Shown: positions 1 through 8,843, numbered from the stretch's first letter. The stretch is DNA of 64,000 nucleotides from Robertkochia sediminum (GCF_016786255.1 NZ_JADMKT010000077.1:124001-188000); one strand, 5' to 3'. Notes: generated by a model from the sequence alone, not told the origin. Numbers and translations: made by a program.

Positions 1-1
1 G

Positions 2-928
2 GCTGCGGTAAGTACGGCTCTTTTGGCCTTTCTATCCAAGGGGGATCATGTGGTGCTTCAGCGTACGCTTTACGGAGGAACTTTTAATCTTGTAGTGGAG
101 GAGTTCGAAAAGTTTGGGATCGAATACAGTTTTGCCGGCGGACTCGAAAAGGGTGATTTTGAAAAGGCGGTCCAACCCAATACCAAGGTGATCTATGTAG
201 AAACCCCATCGAATCCGTTACTCGGGATTACCGACCTTAAGATGGTTGCAGCGGTGGCCCGGGAGCACAACCTCGTTTCGATGATCGACAATACCTTTGC
301 CTCACCCGTAAATCAAAACCCTTCGCAATTCGGGATCGATATCGTAATTCACAGTGCCACCAAGTATCTTGGCGGACATAGTGATATTCTAGCTGGAGCT
401 GTATGTGCCTCTGATGAACATATTGAGAAGGTGTTTTCTTTAGGGAAGAACCTTGGAGGCAACCTCAGCGATTATACCGTATGGCTTTTGGAGCGCAGTA
501 TCAAGACCTTGGGCCTAAGGGTAAAGGCGCAGAACAAGAATGCCCTAAAAATGGCGAAGTTCCTGAAAAAGCATAAGGCCGTAAGCCGGGTGTTTTATCC
601 GGGACTCAAGGATCATCCCGGGCATGAAATTGCCAAAGAGCAGATGAACGGCTTCGGAGGCATGTTGTCTTTTGAGCTGGATGAAGCTATTGATGTTTCT
701 GCATTTCTCGAAGGTTTAAAACTCATAAAACCTTCGATGAGCCTGGCAGGGGTAGAGAGTACGATCCTTTCGCCGGCTAAGACCTCCCATGCCCTGGTGC
801 CTGCGGAAGAGCTGGAACAGCAAGGGATCTCAGACAGGCTGCTGCGTTTTTCTCTGGGTATTGAAGATAAAAAGGACCTCTTTGGAGATATCGAACAGGC
901 ACTGCAAGAGGCAGGGTATAAGGGATAG
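2..928 (+). CDS. Trans-sulfuration family PLP enzyme (cystathionine gamma-synthase/lyase or methionine gamma-lyase type), 5' end missing
   Basis: The reading frame is open from base 2, so the gene begins outside the window and only about the last 309 codons are seen. It belongs to the Cys/Met metabolism PLP-dependent family. The motif SATKYLGGHSD holds the lysine that binds pyridoxal phosphate (codon at 362-364), and the YVETPSNP and DNTFASP segments before it are typical of the family. Members join or split cystathionine, or split methionine or homocysteine, in the cytoplasm. The sequence alone does not decide between gamma-synthase, gamma-lyase and methionine gamma-lyase. bshB1 follows 48 bases downstream on the same strand, which fits thiol metabolism but is not proof of an operon. 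Confidence 0.9.
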   Translation, partial: AAVSTALLAFLSKGDHVVLQRTLYGGTFNLVVEEFEKFGIEYSFAGGLEKGDFEKAVQPNTKVIYVETPSNPLLGITDLKMVAAVAREHNLVSMIDNTFASPVNQNPSQFGIDIVIHSATKYLGGHSDILAGAVCASDEHIEKVFSLGKNLGGNLSDYTVWLLERSIKTLGLRVKAQNKNALKMAKFLKKHKAVSRVFYPGLKDHPGHEIAKEQMNGFGGMLSFELDEAIDVSAFLEGLKLIKPSMSLAGVESTILSPAKTSHALVPAEELEQQGISDRLLRFSLGIEDKKDLFGDIEQALQEAGYKG

Positions 929-947
929 CCCTTTGCCTTATCTTCCT

Positions 948-955
948 TATTTTTG
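948..955 (+). promoter_or_regulatory. Possible -7 box of bshB1
   Basis: TATTTTTG matches the Bacteroidetes -7 consensus TAnnTTTG and lies 21 bases before the bshB1 start codon. No TTTG element is at the usual distance upstream, so this is a weak call. Confidence 0.35.
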
Positions 956-976
956 TAAAAAATTGAATCGGAACTT

Positions 977-1699
977 ATGAAATTAGATATACTCGCTTTT
1001 GGTGCCCACCCGGATGATGTTGAATTGGGTTGTGGTGCCACTATTGCTAAAGAGATCTCTTTAGGGAAAAAGGTCGGTATTGTTGATCTTACCCGTGGGG
1101 AGCTCGGTACCCGTGGTACTGCGGAAACCAGGGATCAGGAGGCGGCAGAAGCTGCCAAACGGCTTGGAGTATCGGTACGTGAGAACCTTGAATTTGCCGA
1201 CGGATTCTTTGTGAACGACAGAGAGCATCAGCTGGAGGTGATCAGGATGATACGTAAATACCGCCCGGAGATCGTGCTTTGCAATTCTATAGACGACAGG
1301 CATATTGACCATGGTAAGGGCAGTAAGTTGGTAAGTGATGCTTGTTTTTTAAGCGGACTCGTTAAGATCGATACCATGTTCGATGGTGATGATACCTGGC
1401 AGGAGCCCTGGAGGCCCAAGTTCGTTTATCACTATATTCAGTGGAAGGACTTAAAGCCCGATTTTGTGGTTGACGTAAGCGGATTCATGGATGCGAAGAT
1501 GCATTCCATCGATGCTTATGCTACCCAGTTTTACGATCCGAAGAGCGATGCCCCTAAGACGCCTATAAGCAGCCAGAACTTTTACGATAGCCTTATTTAT
1601 CGTTCCCGTGACCTGGGCCGTTTGATCGGGGTTGAACATGCGGAAGGATTCAATGTAGAGCGTTATGTGGCTGTAAAGCAATTGGATGATCTTATTTAA
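977..1699 (+). CDS. bshB1: Bacillithiol biosynthesis deacetylase BshB1
   Basis: This 240-residue protein is a PIG-L/LmbE-type zinc deacetylase. It carries the AHPDD motif at residues 10-14 and DRHIDH at 107-112, which supply the zinc ligands and catalytic aspartate, and TRGELGTRGT near residue 39, typical of BshB1. The enzyme removes the acetyl group from GlcNAc-malate, the second step of bacillithiol synthesis, in the cytoplasm. The length is normal for the family. The other bacillithiol genes (bshA, bshC) are not in the window. The start ATG at 977 gives the expected N-terminus with no upstream alternative. Confidence 0.93.
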   Translation: MKLDILAFGAHPDDVELGCGATIAKEISLGKKVGIVDLTRGELGTRGTAETRDQEAAEAAKRLGVSVRENLEFADGFFVNDREHQLEVIRMIRKYRPEIVLCNSIDDRHIDHGKGSKLVSDACFLSGLVKIDTMFDGDDTWQEPWRPKFVYHYIQWKDLKPDFVVDVSGFMDAKMHSIDAYATQFYDPKSDAPKTPISSQNFYDSLIYRSRDLGRLIGVEHAEGFNVERYVAVKQLDDLI

Positions 1700-1741
1700 G
1701 AAAAGGCACCTTGAGAAAGGGTGAATTTTTTTAAAAAAATA

Positions 1742-1774
1742 TTTGGCAAAAAGACATAAAATAAGCTACATTTG
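1742..1774 (+). promoter_or_regulatory. Promoter of tRNA-His (Bacteroidetes type)
   Basis: TTTG at 1742-1745 and TACATTTG at 1767-1774 are separated by 21 bases, matching the primary sigma factor consensus of Bacteroidetes (-33 TTTG, -7 TAnnTTTG). The tRNA begins 40 bases further on. This is the clearest promoter in the window. Confidence 0.8.
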
Positions 1775-1813
1775 CACTCGCTTTGTCACTGAGACGGAGC
1801 ACACGCAACAAAT

Positions 1814-1888
1814 GGTGGTTGTAGCTCAGCTGGTTAGAGCGCTGGATTGTGGTTCCAGAGGTCGCCGGTTCGAACCCGGTCTTCCACC
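1814..1888 (+). tRNA. tRNA-His (anticodon GTG)
   Basis: The cloverleaf can be drawn directly. The D arm lies in GCTCAGCTGGTTAGAGC. The anticodon stem CTGGA/TCCAG closes loop TTGTGGT with anticodon GTG. The T arm is GCCGG-TTCGAAC-CCGGT. The extra 5' G at 1814 pairs with C at the discriminator position, the identity mark of tRNA-His. CCA is not fully encoded (CAA follows). Two U-U mismatches sit in the lower acceptor stem when GTGGTTG is paired with CTTCCAC. An antisense open frame of 96 codons across this gene is spurious. Confidence 0.95.
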
Positions 1889-1895
1889 CAATAAA

Positions 1896-1924
1896 GCCTT
1901 CAGAGAGATCTGAGGGCTTTTTTT
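1896..1924 (+). terminator. Intrinsic terminator of tRNA-His
   Basis: GCCTTCAG and CTGAGGGC form an 8-bp stem with one G-U pair around a six-base loop, followed directly by seven T. It starts eight bases after the tRNA. Confidence 0.75.
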
Positions 1925-1946
1925 GTGCGCAACCCCGAAAGCTTGC

Positions 1947-1992
1947 TTTCAAGGGGTTGTAAGCACAAAAAAAGACCCTAGGGCCGGCAGGC
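1947..1992 (+). repeat. 46-bp direct repeat, copy 1
   Basis: This 46-base sequence, running from TTTCAAGGGG to GCCGGCAGGC, is identical to 2065-2110. Copy 1 forms the right arm of the long inverted repeat after tRNA-His. Confidence 0.85.
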
Positions 1993-2064
1993 CCTGAAGG
2001 CTTTATTGGCAGGTTCCCCACTTCCGGCTCAACGCTGCGCAGGCAGCGTTAGCCCGGGATGTAT

Positions 2065-2110
2065 TTTCAAGGGGTTGTAAGCACAAAAAAAGACCCTAGG
2101 GCCGGCAGGC
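2065..2110 (+). repeat. 46-bp direct repeat, copy 2
   Basis: This is an exact second copy of 1947-1992, starting 118 bases downstream. It has no matching left arm, so it looks like a duplicated half of the hairpin. Between the copies lies another stem, AACGCTGC/GCAGCGTT, at 2031-2050. Confidence 0.85.
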
Positions 2111-2201
2111 AGGGGTGGCAACGCTTTGGCGTTTGCGGATGGGGTTTTCTGATATGGCAGGCAATTTTAATAACTGGGAATTTTTTCAATGAGATCGCCA
2201 C

Positions 2202-2217
2202 GGTTGGCATGCCAACC
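2202..2217. repeat. 16-bp perfect palindrome in the non-coding stretch after tRNA-His
   Basis: GGTTGGCATGCCAACC is its own reverse complement. It is the last of several stem-forming sequences in the gene-free stretch 1890-2290. The remainder (2111-2287) holds no credible gene and ends in a degenerate CATAACCT-like run. Confidence 0.7.
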
Positions 2218-2287
2218 TCGCGAAGACCCTCTGGTATACCGCCTTCATCTTATTTCCTCATAACTTCATAACCTTATAACCTCATAA

Positions 2288-2322
2288 CAAAAAAAGCCCC
2301 GCTCATGGGCGGGGCTTTTTTG
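2288..2322. terminator. Bidirectional terminator
   Basis: GCCCCGC and GCGGGGC (2296-2302 and 2309-2315) form a strong stem with an A run on one side and a T run on the other. It closes the minus-strand M28 peptidase gene and the plus-strand tRNA region. Confidence 0.85.
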
Positions 2323-2323
2323 T

Positions 2324-3877
2324 TTATTCCGTTGCGGCTTTATCAACCTTGATGCGCTGGGGGCGGTTTGCTACCTCCCAGGCCGTATGAAATACCAGTT
2401 GGGCTCTGTTGGTAAGCAGATCGTAGTTGATCTTGTCCGGCGTGTCACTCGGACGGTGATAGTCGTCGTGGGTACCGTTAAAGTAGAAGATCACCGGAAC
2501 ATTGTTCTTTGCGAAGTTATAGTGGTCGCTTCGGTAGTAGAAACGGTTCGGGTCATTCTCATCGTTATAGGTATAATCCAATTCGATGTTCATGTACTTG
2601 GCGTTTACCTCTTCAGAGATCAGATGCAGTTCGGTACTCAGTTTATCCGATCCAATGAGGTAGATATAGTTTCTGTTCCCTTCTCTTTTCGGGTCGATCC
2701 TTCCGATCATATCGATATTCAGGTCGGCTACGGTTTGCTCCAGAGGGAAGATCGGGTGATTGGTATAGTACTCCGAACCAAAAAGTCCTTTCTCTTCTCC
2801 GGTTACGTGAAGAAATACAATAGAGCGATCGGGACCATTCCCCGCATCGGCAGCCGCTTTAAAGGCCTCTGCGATCTCGAGTACGGCAACGGTTCCGCTT
2901 CCGTCGTCATCGGCACCATTATTCACCTCTCCGTCCTTACTTACCCCGATATGGTCAAGGTGGGCAGAGATCACGATATATTCTTCAGGCTTTGTTTTCC
3001 CTTTGATCATCGCCACCACATTGTTGGCGATAACCTCTTTGTCTTTCCCATCGGCCTTGATGGTAACGTTTCCGGCAGTAGCTCCTGCCTTGAGGTCCAT
3101 ACCATTCAGGATCGATTCCCCGGCAAAAAGAAGGTTGGCACTGGTTTCCTTTTCGGCTAGTCCCAATTGTCCGCTGTATTCTGATTGCTTCAGGTAATCG
3201 TAACGTTGTTTCATACGCTTACTAAAGGCATCGTCCAGGTAAATAACGGTGGCAGCTCCTTTATCGGTAGCGATCTTGATCCTTTTTTCAAGACTCTGTC
3301 TCCAGTTGCTCCATTCGGAGGTTTGATTGTCCCCGCTCACCAGGTAGGTGCCGTCTTCTGCCTTGGGTTCTCCAAGTTTGAAGATCACCGCTTTCCCTGT
3401 AACGTCTAATCCTTCATAATCTGAATAGGAATCCGTTTCTATTCCGTAGCCGGCATAAACGGTTTCCAGAATGACATTGCTCAGGGACGACATGGTAAAA
3501 ATATCTTTTCCGATCTCCAGGTTCTTATTTCCCAATTGTACAGTTCCCGATGGGAGGCTGTGATTCACCAGGGGTACGGCCTGTAAATAATCGCCGTTGC
3601 TTTGAGCGGCTGCTACCCCCATCTCCTTATAGGCGTTCACCAGGTAGTCGGTAGCCATTTTTTCGCCTTCTGTAGCGGTTTCCCTTCCTTTGAATTCGTC
3701 AGAAGCATAGGTGTAAAGGTGTTCCTTTAATTCGGTTTCGGTAATGGTTTTGGCATAGGTATCGGGTGATACGTCCGCAACCGGAGCAGGCTGTTGCGTG
3801 GTAGCCACGTTTTGTTGTGCACTGTTGCAAGCTGCTAATAGCAGAACTCCAATGTAAAGTGCTCTTTTCATAATCAT
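2324..3877 (-). CDS. M28 family zinc peptidase, exported lipoprotein
   Basis: This 517-residue protein has a lipoprotein signal (LLLAAC, lipidated Cys17). An inserted PA-like domain probably covers residues 130-270, and a C-terminal M28 domain follows. Metal-binding positions are visible: AHLDH (His306, Asp308), GADDDGSG (around Asp323), TGEE (361-362), DMIGR (Asp389) and the final THDDYH histidine region. M28 enzymes with this layout are aminopeptidases or carboxypeptidases of the cell envelope, so it probably digests peptides at the outer membrane or in the periplasm. The start could also be the ATG six bases later. The gene stands alone, read towards the strong terminator. Confidence 0.9.
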   Translation of the reverse strand: MIMKRALYIGVLLLAACNSAQQNVATTQQPAPVADVSPDTYAKTITETELKEHLYTYASDEFKGRETATEGEKMATDYLVNAYKEMGVAAAQSNGDYLQAVPLVNHSLPSGTVQLGNKNLEIGKDIFTMSSLSNVILETVYAGYGIETDSYSDYEGLDVTGKAVIFKLGEPKAEDGTYLVSGDNQTSEWSNWRQSLEKRIKIATDKGAATVIYLDDAFSKRMKQRYDYLKQSEYSGQLGLAEKETSANLLFAGESILNGMDLKAGATAGNVTIKADGKDKEVIANNVVAMIKGKTKPEEYIVISAHLDHIGVSKDGEVNNGADDDGSGTVAVLEIAEAFKAAADAGNGPDRSIVFLHVTGEEKGLFGSEYYTNHPIFPLEQTVADLNIDMIGRIDPKREGNRNYIYLIGSDKLSTELHLISEEVNAKYMNIELDYTYNDENDPNRFYYRSDHYNFAKNNVPVIFYFNGTHDDYHRPSDTPDKINYDLLTNRAQLVFHTAWEVANRPQRIKVDKAATE

Positions 3878-4080
3878 TGATTTTTTTGTGCGAATTTGCG
3901 TAAATATAGTATAAGTTATTCATAGAAGCCTTTTGGCAAGAGAATTTGAACTTCTTTCTCCCTTAAAGAATTCTTATTTCCGCAAACTTTTAGATAAGTT
4001 TTAGGTTTATTCGGGTAATAATTGCCTAATATTGAGGGAATATTTAATCTATTTATAGACCCTAAACCTAACATATTTAA

Positions 4081-5457
4081 ATGAAGAGAACTTTTATTAT
4101 TCTGGGACTGCTTTCTACCCTTGTAGCATGTAAGGAGGAAGCCCCGGTAGATTACGCGATCGTCGAGGGGAGTATTGCCAATCTTGAAGGCAAGGAACTC
4201 GCTCTGAATCAGGTAACCGGAACATACCGCTCTAAGATCGCCCTTGCCGCCGATGGCAGTTTTGTAGATACGTTAAAGAATAATTCAGGAGCCTATACGC
4301 TCACCGACGGGAAGCATAAAATGCGGTTCTACGTAGAAAACGGAGATCGCCTGAAAGTGAATTACGATGCTTCTGATGCCGGAAATACCCTTAAATTCGA
4401 AGGTACTGCGGCAACGACCGCAGAATACTACAAGGCCAAAGATAAGATCTCTGATGAGCTGGAAGTAGGCAAGCAAAATATTTACACTCTTGAAGAAAGC
4501 GAATTCCTCGCATTTCTGAACATGGTGAAGCAGGCCCATTTGGATATGCTTAAGGCAAGCAAATCCCTTCCGAAGTCTTTTGTAGCTAAGGAAAGCGAGA
4601 ATATTAAATTCGAATACCTCACCCAGGTGAACAATTATGAGGCTTACCACGGATACTATACAAAGAATCCTGACTTTAAAGCTTCTGAGAACATCACCTC
4701 ACAATTGGCTGATATCAACCTGGAGGATCTCGAATCGTATCGTTTTTCTGCTGCTTATAAAAGTCTGCTTACAGGAACGTACAATCAGAAGGCCAACGAG
4801 CTGGTAAAGCAAGATTCCCTGGATCAGTCTATCGCATTGCTTAAGGCTATAAGTACCAATAACAACAAGGAGATCAGAGACGAACTCATGTACGAGAATG
4901 TCAAGGTATACCTGTCCTACAGCGAAGACCCCAAGGCGTATTATGAGTTGTATAAGACTCATGCCACCAATGAGGAATACATCGCTGAGGTAAAGAAAGA
5001 CTACGAAAAATTACTCACCCTTGGCGAAGGCAAGCCTTCTCCTGAATTTAAGGATTATGAGAATTTTAAGGGGGGTACCACCTCACTATCGGACCTTAGA
5101 GGCTCCTATGTCTATATCGATGTTTGGGCCACCTGGTGCGGTCCTTGTAAAAGAGAGATCCCTTTCCTGAAACAACTGGAAGCCGATTATCACGATAAGA
5201 ACATTACCTTTTTAAGTATCTCTATCGATGCGCAGAAAGATCACGATAAGTGGCAGCGTATGGTTAAGGAGAAAGAATTGGGTGGTGTACAACTGTTTGC
5301 CGATAACGATTGGGAATCTCAATTCGTACAGGATTATATGATCAAGGGTATCCCAAGATTCATCCTGCTCGATCCGGAAGGAAATATTGTGAAAAGCAAT
5401 GCACCAAGACCTTCTTCGGAAGAGATCCGAACATTGTTCACAGAACTGAAGATCTGA
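4081..5457 (+). CDS. TlpA-like thioredoxin-fold lipoprotein with N-terminal DUF4369-like domain
   Basis: The 458-residue protein begins with a lipoprotein signal (LSTLVAC). The first 120 residues resemble the DUF4369 module common in Bacteroidetes. A helical middle part follows, and a TlpA/AhpC-TSA thioredoxin domain occupies about residues 320-458. The redox motif WCGPC places the active cysteines at 353 and 356. Such proteins reduce disulfides or support cytochrome c maturation and oxidative stress defence in the periplasm. The substrate cannot be read from the sequence. It is divergent from the M28 peptidase and followed by its own terminator. Confidence 0.88.
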   Translation: MKRTFIILGLLSTLVACKEEAPVDYAIVEGSIANLEGKELALNQVTGTYRSKIALAADGSFVDTLKNNSGAYTLTDGKHKMRFYVENGDRLKVNYDASDAGNTLKFEGTAATTAEYYKAKDKISDELEVGKQNIYTLEESEFLAFLNMVKQAHLDMLKASKSLPKSFVAKESENIKFEYLTQVNNYEAYHGYYTKNPDFKASENITSQLADINLEDLESYRFSAAYKSLLTGTYNQKANELVKQDSLDQSIALLKAISTNNNKEIRDELMYENVKVYLSYSEDPKAYYELYKTHATNEEYIAEVKKDYEKLLTLGEGKPSPEFKDYENFKGGTTSLSDLRGSYVYIDVWATWCGPCKREIPFLKQLEADYHDKNITFLSISIDAQKDHDKWQRMVKEKELGGVQLFADNDWESQFVQDYMIKGIPRFILLDPEGNIVKSNAPRPSSEEIRTLFTELKI

Positions 5458-5483
5458 TCCATCTCAGTTTCACATCAACCTAT

Positions 5484-5509
5484 AAACCTGCCTTCGGGCA
5501 GGTTTTTTT
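5484..5509 (+). terminator. Intrinsic terminator after the TlpA-like gene
   Basis: AACCTGCC-TTCG-GGCAGGTT is a perfect 8-bp stem with a stable TTCG tetraloop, followed by a T run. It lies 27 bases after the stop codon. Confidence 0.9.
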
Positions 5510-5808
5510 ATGTCTTTTCGCAAACCGACGGACTAACACTAATCCCCGTTTTTTTATAAAAGCCATATTTTGTTTAACGTTCTGGAAATCAGCGACTAAT
5601 CAGGTGAAGTGCATGCTTTGACCGTTGAAATACACTTTTTGATTTTTCTTTAATAAGGAGTTTACTTACCACTGCGGCTTATAGCCTATAAAACTCATTT
5701 TTTTTTCTTAAAGTTTGATAATTTTTTTTGGGATTTTACACCTCTTTATATATTGCACCCACCTGAAAATCAAATACTTGGTTTTGGGTTAACCCAATCT
5801 TGAACAAC
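5510..5808. other. Gene-free AT-rich upstream region of the S9 peptidase with a 14-bp palindrome
   Basis: No credible gene is seen. TTGGGTTAACCCAA at 5784-5797 is a perfect palindrome ending 11 bases before the ATG at 5809, where it could act as an operator or cover the ribosome binding site. TATATATTG near 5747 is a weak match to a -7 box. Confidence 0.5.
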
Positions 5809-8616
5809 ATGAACATTTACTTGAAACAGCGCCAATATTCGGCGGTTCTTTTACTGCGTGCTTTTATGATCTTCTTCTGGGGTATCGGTATGTATGCCCA
5901 GGATCATTCAGGTGAATTTCTCAAAGCGCTTACCCCTCAGGAATACGATAAGTGGGAGAGCGTACGCGGTGCTAAATTTTCAGACGACGGTAGCTGGTTG
6001 TCGGTGATCACCGGGACCAATCAAGGTGACCGCACTTTAAAGCTCAGAAACCTGGCCACCGGTGATGAATTGCATTTTCAGGATGTGAACGGTATTGATT
6101 ATTCCCCGGATAATACCTGGGTGGTTTTACGTCGTACCTTACCGGGGGAGCAACTGCAAACCATAAGAGAGGTTAATGGAGAGATCGAAGCCAGGGCATG
6201 GCTCTACTCCCTTGAGACCAAGGATACCGTAACGGTCAATAATCTGCGTAAATACGCCTTTAGTGCTAATGGAGCCTTTTTAGCCATGACCCGTAATGGT
6301 GATCGCGGAAAATCGCTTACCATTAGGAATATGGCCGACGGGAGGGAGATCAGCTTTGGTAATGTTGCTGATTTTGATTGGCATCAAGAAAAGAACCTCC
6401 TGCTTTTTCAGATCAAGAACTTAAAGGGAGATCATGAAATACAGTTATATAATGCGCTTACCGGAAGTATAAAGGTATTGGACAGCCATGCGGGAGACTA
6501 TGTTCGCATGTACTGGCTCGATGAATCGGCAGATGCCGTTGTGGTACGTGAGCATCCCCTGGAGGATCAGGAGGAGGTAAGCCATGACCTGTTCATCTTT
6601 AAGCGAGTGGACAAGGCCGACTTTACCGTTGAGAAATTCCAACCCCATGTGCTGGGATCGCTAAAAGATCACCAAAGGGTACTTGCAGAAGATCTCGTAT
6701 TGGCCGAAGATCAAAGCAAGTTGTATTTTAAGGTGGTTACCGGAACTCCGGCCCCTGTAGTGGTTCAGGGAGTTGCATCAGATTCCTTACATCAGTTTGG
6801 CAGCGACGAGGCCCTTTCATCCCGCCCCGTATTTTACAACAAACACCACGAAGCGCCCGATCTTCAGATCTGGCACAGTAACGACAAGGTGTTGGTTCCT
6901 GCTCAATATGCCAAGGGAATTGACGCATCTGCCGTCATGGGCAGAGCTGTCTGGGATTTTGAAAAGAAGGAGATCACCTTTCTTCAGGACGATATACTTG
7001 AAGATGTCATTATCGAAAAAGAACAACGTGTCTTTCTTGGCTACGATGAGACTCCGTATGAGCGCGAAGTCATGTTCGGGCGTCATTTCTACGATGTCTA
7101 TGCGATAGACGCCACCACAGGGACCCGCAAGAAACTGGTGGAGAAGGTGAGCAAGTACTATGAGCTTAGTCCTGATAGCAGGTATTTTGTATACCTCAAA
7201 GACGATCACCTTCATCTTTACGACCTTGATAGAGGTGCGTCTGTAAACCTTACCAAAGGAGTAGGTGTGAGCTTTATCGATGAGCATAACGATCATCCGC
7301 TACCTCAAAAGCCGGCATACGGATTCGTAGGTTGGGCAGAAGACGGTCGTTCGTTATTACTCAATTCTGAGTTTGATGTTTGGCAATTCTTCACCGGTAA
7401 GAAACCTGCCCGCCGGTTAACTGCCGGTATGGAACAGGAGAATGTGTTCCGACTTGATTTTACCAGTAAGAATGGTGGTACCATCGATCTCTCCAAGCCA
7501 TTGTTCTATAGCGTAGAAGGGAAATGGACTAAGAAGTCCGGGTATGCTCAGGGTCGAGCCGGCTCTAAAACGACCATGCTTATTTTCGAAGATGCCTCTG
7601 TTAGACGCATTGCCCGAAATGACCGTACCGCCGATATGATCTTTGTGCGCTCGTCTTTTGACCTTCCCGGAGATGCGTATTACACTCAGGATATGTTCGC
7701 AACTGAAAAACCTTTAACGGCTATCAATGCGTTTCAGGATGAGTACCGTTGGAGTAAGGCTGAACTCGTAGATTATCAAACAGCTTTAGGCAATCGCGCG
7801 CAAGGAGTACTGTACTATCCAGCCGATTATGTGGAGGGAAAAAAATACCCTATGATCACCTATGTGTATGAAAAATTGTCCCACGGTCTGCACAACTATA
7901 TGCAGCCTTCGGAGAACGATTATTACAATACCTTGCTTTGGTCTCAAGCCGGATACTTTGTTTTTAAACCGGATATGGAATTCGAAGCCGGTAACCCTGG
8001 GGTATCGGCAGCCAGAACACTTGAGAACGCCGTTGGGGCAGTAGTAGCGAAAGGTGATGTAGACAAGGATAAGGTCGGACTCATTGGTCATTCCTGGGGT
8101 GGGTATCAGGCCGGATTCGTGCCAACTCAAACCGATATATTTGCTGCTTCTGTTGCCGGAGCAGGCCTAACCGATCTGGTAAGTATGAACCTTTCTGTGA
8201 CCCCTGCCTTTGGATGGCGCCCGGAAAACGATCACTTCGAGGTCGGACAGGAACGTATGGCTGTTGCCCCCTGGGTAGCCCCCGAAAAGTATGTGGCGAA
8301 CTCCACCGTAATGCAGATCCATAAACTCAATACACCGGTAATGTTCATGACCGGAGATTCTGATAACAATGTGAACTGGAGTCAGGGTATTGCTTATTAC
8401 AATGCAGCCCGCAGGGCCGGTAAGGACTTTGTATTGTTGGTATACGAGGGGGAAGGACATAGCCTGAGTCAAAAAAAGAACCAGATCGATTACCAGCAAC
8501 GCATCCTTAAATGGTTCGGCTATCACCTCAAAGGGGAAGCTCCCGAGGATTGGATGCTCAATAGTGTGCCTTATTCTGAACAGCAAAAACGACTGGAGAA
8601 TTGGGGTGAAGAATAG
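5809..8616 (+). CDS. Prolyl oligopeptidase family (S9) serine peptidase, exported
   Basis: The protein has 935 residues from the ATG at 5809; a TTG nine bases earlier is a poorer start. A signal peptide ends near MYAQD. The first 600 residues form a beta-propeller-like part with recurring WD-type strands, and the last 270 are the alpha/beta hydrolase domain. Ser762 in GHSWGGY, Asp852 in GDSDNNV and His884 in GEGHS form the catalytic triad. S9 enzymes cleave short peptides, often after proline or as dipeptidyl peptidases. Its cellular site is probably the periplasm. The gene is monocistronic, with a terminator downstream. Confidence 0.9.
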   Translation: MNIYLKQRQYSAVLLLRAFMIFFWGIGMYAQDHSGEFLKALTPQEYDKWESVRGAKFSDDGSWLSVITGTNQGDRTLKLRNLATGDELHFQDVNGIDYSPDNTWVVLRRTLPGEQLQTIREVNGEIEARAWLYSLETKDTVTVNNLRKYAFSANGAFLAMTRNGDRGKSLTIRNMADGREISFGNVADFDWHQEKNLLLFQIKNLKGDHEIQLYNALTGSIKVLDSHAGDYVRMYWLDESADAVVVREHPLEDQEEVSHDLFIFKRVDKADFTVEKFQPHVLGSLKDHQRVLAEDLVLAEDQSKLYFKVVTGTPAPVVVQGVASDSLHQFGSDEALSSRPVFYNKHHEAPDLQIWHSNDKVLVPAQYAKGIDASAVMGRAVWDFEKKEITFLQDDILEDVIIEKEQRVFLGYDETPYEREVMFGRHFYDVYAIDATTGTRKKLVEKVSKYYELSPDSRYFVYLKDDHLHLYDLDRGASVNLTKGVGVSFIDEHNDHPLPQKPAYGFVGWAEDGRSLLLNSEFDVWQFFTGKKPARRLTAGMEQENVFRLDFTSKNGGTIDLSKPLFYSVEGKWTKKSGYAQGRAGSKTTMLIFEDASVRRIARNDRTADMIFVRSSFDLPGDAYYTQDMFATEKPLTAINAFQDEYRWSKAELVDYQTALGNRAQGVLYYPADYVEGKKYPMITYVYEKLSHGLHNYMQPSENDYYNTLLWSQAGYFVFKPDMEFEAGNPGVSAARTLENAVGAVVAKGDVDKDKVGLIGHSWGGYQAGFVPTQTDIFAASVAGAGLTDLVSMNLSVTPAFGWRPENDHFEVGQERMAVAPWVAPEKYVANSTVMQIHKLNTPVMFMTGDSDNNVNWSQGIAYYNAARRAGKDFVLLVYEGEGHSLSQKKNQIDYQQRILKWFGYHLKGEAPEDWMLNSVPYSEQQKRLENWGEE

Positions 8617-8699
8617 ATCCCTTTTCTCATAACCATATTAAGATGATCGCTAGCGGTAAGTGAAACCGTAATCTTAGTGAATGTGTTTGAATGTGAAGA

Positions 8700-8726
8700 A
8701 GTCTCCGGTTTCCGGAGACTTTTTTT
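8700..8726 (+). terminator. Intrinsic terminator after the S9 peptidase
   Basis: AGTCTCCGG and CCGGAGACT form a 9-bp stem with a TTT loop, followed by seven T. Confidence 0.88.
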
Positions 8727-8843
8727 ATTGCGGAAGATGAAAGGGGGATAAGATTTTTGGAGAGATTTGTCTGTTTAAAGGTCTTGGTTTCCATAGGCTT
8801 TTATGACTGAAGCTGAAAGGGATGTGAGAATTGAAAAGGTATT

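Larger units (their letters stand above)
1891..2006. repeat. Long nested inverted repeat behind tRNA-His
   Basis: The 13-mer ATAAAGCCTTCAG at 1891-1903 returns as its exact reverse complement at 1994-2006. Inside it, CTTTTTTTGTGC pairs with GCACAAAAAAAG, AACCCC with GGGGTT, and GAAAGC-TT-GCTTTC forms the tip at 1937-1950. The whole can fold as one interrupted hairpin of 116 bases that includes the tRNA terminator. It has no coding capacity. Confidence 0.7.

Noticed and set aside
1731-2021. Minus-strand open frame across tRNA-His (96 codons)
   Set aside because: It is the antisense of the tRNA and its terminator; the GWKTGFEPATSG-type peptide is a well-known false gene product over tRNA genes.
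1890-2290. Integrated phage or genomic island attachment site at tRNA-His
   Set aside because: No integrase or island genes follow; the direct repeats are only 118 bases apart and do not copy the tRNA 3' end.
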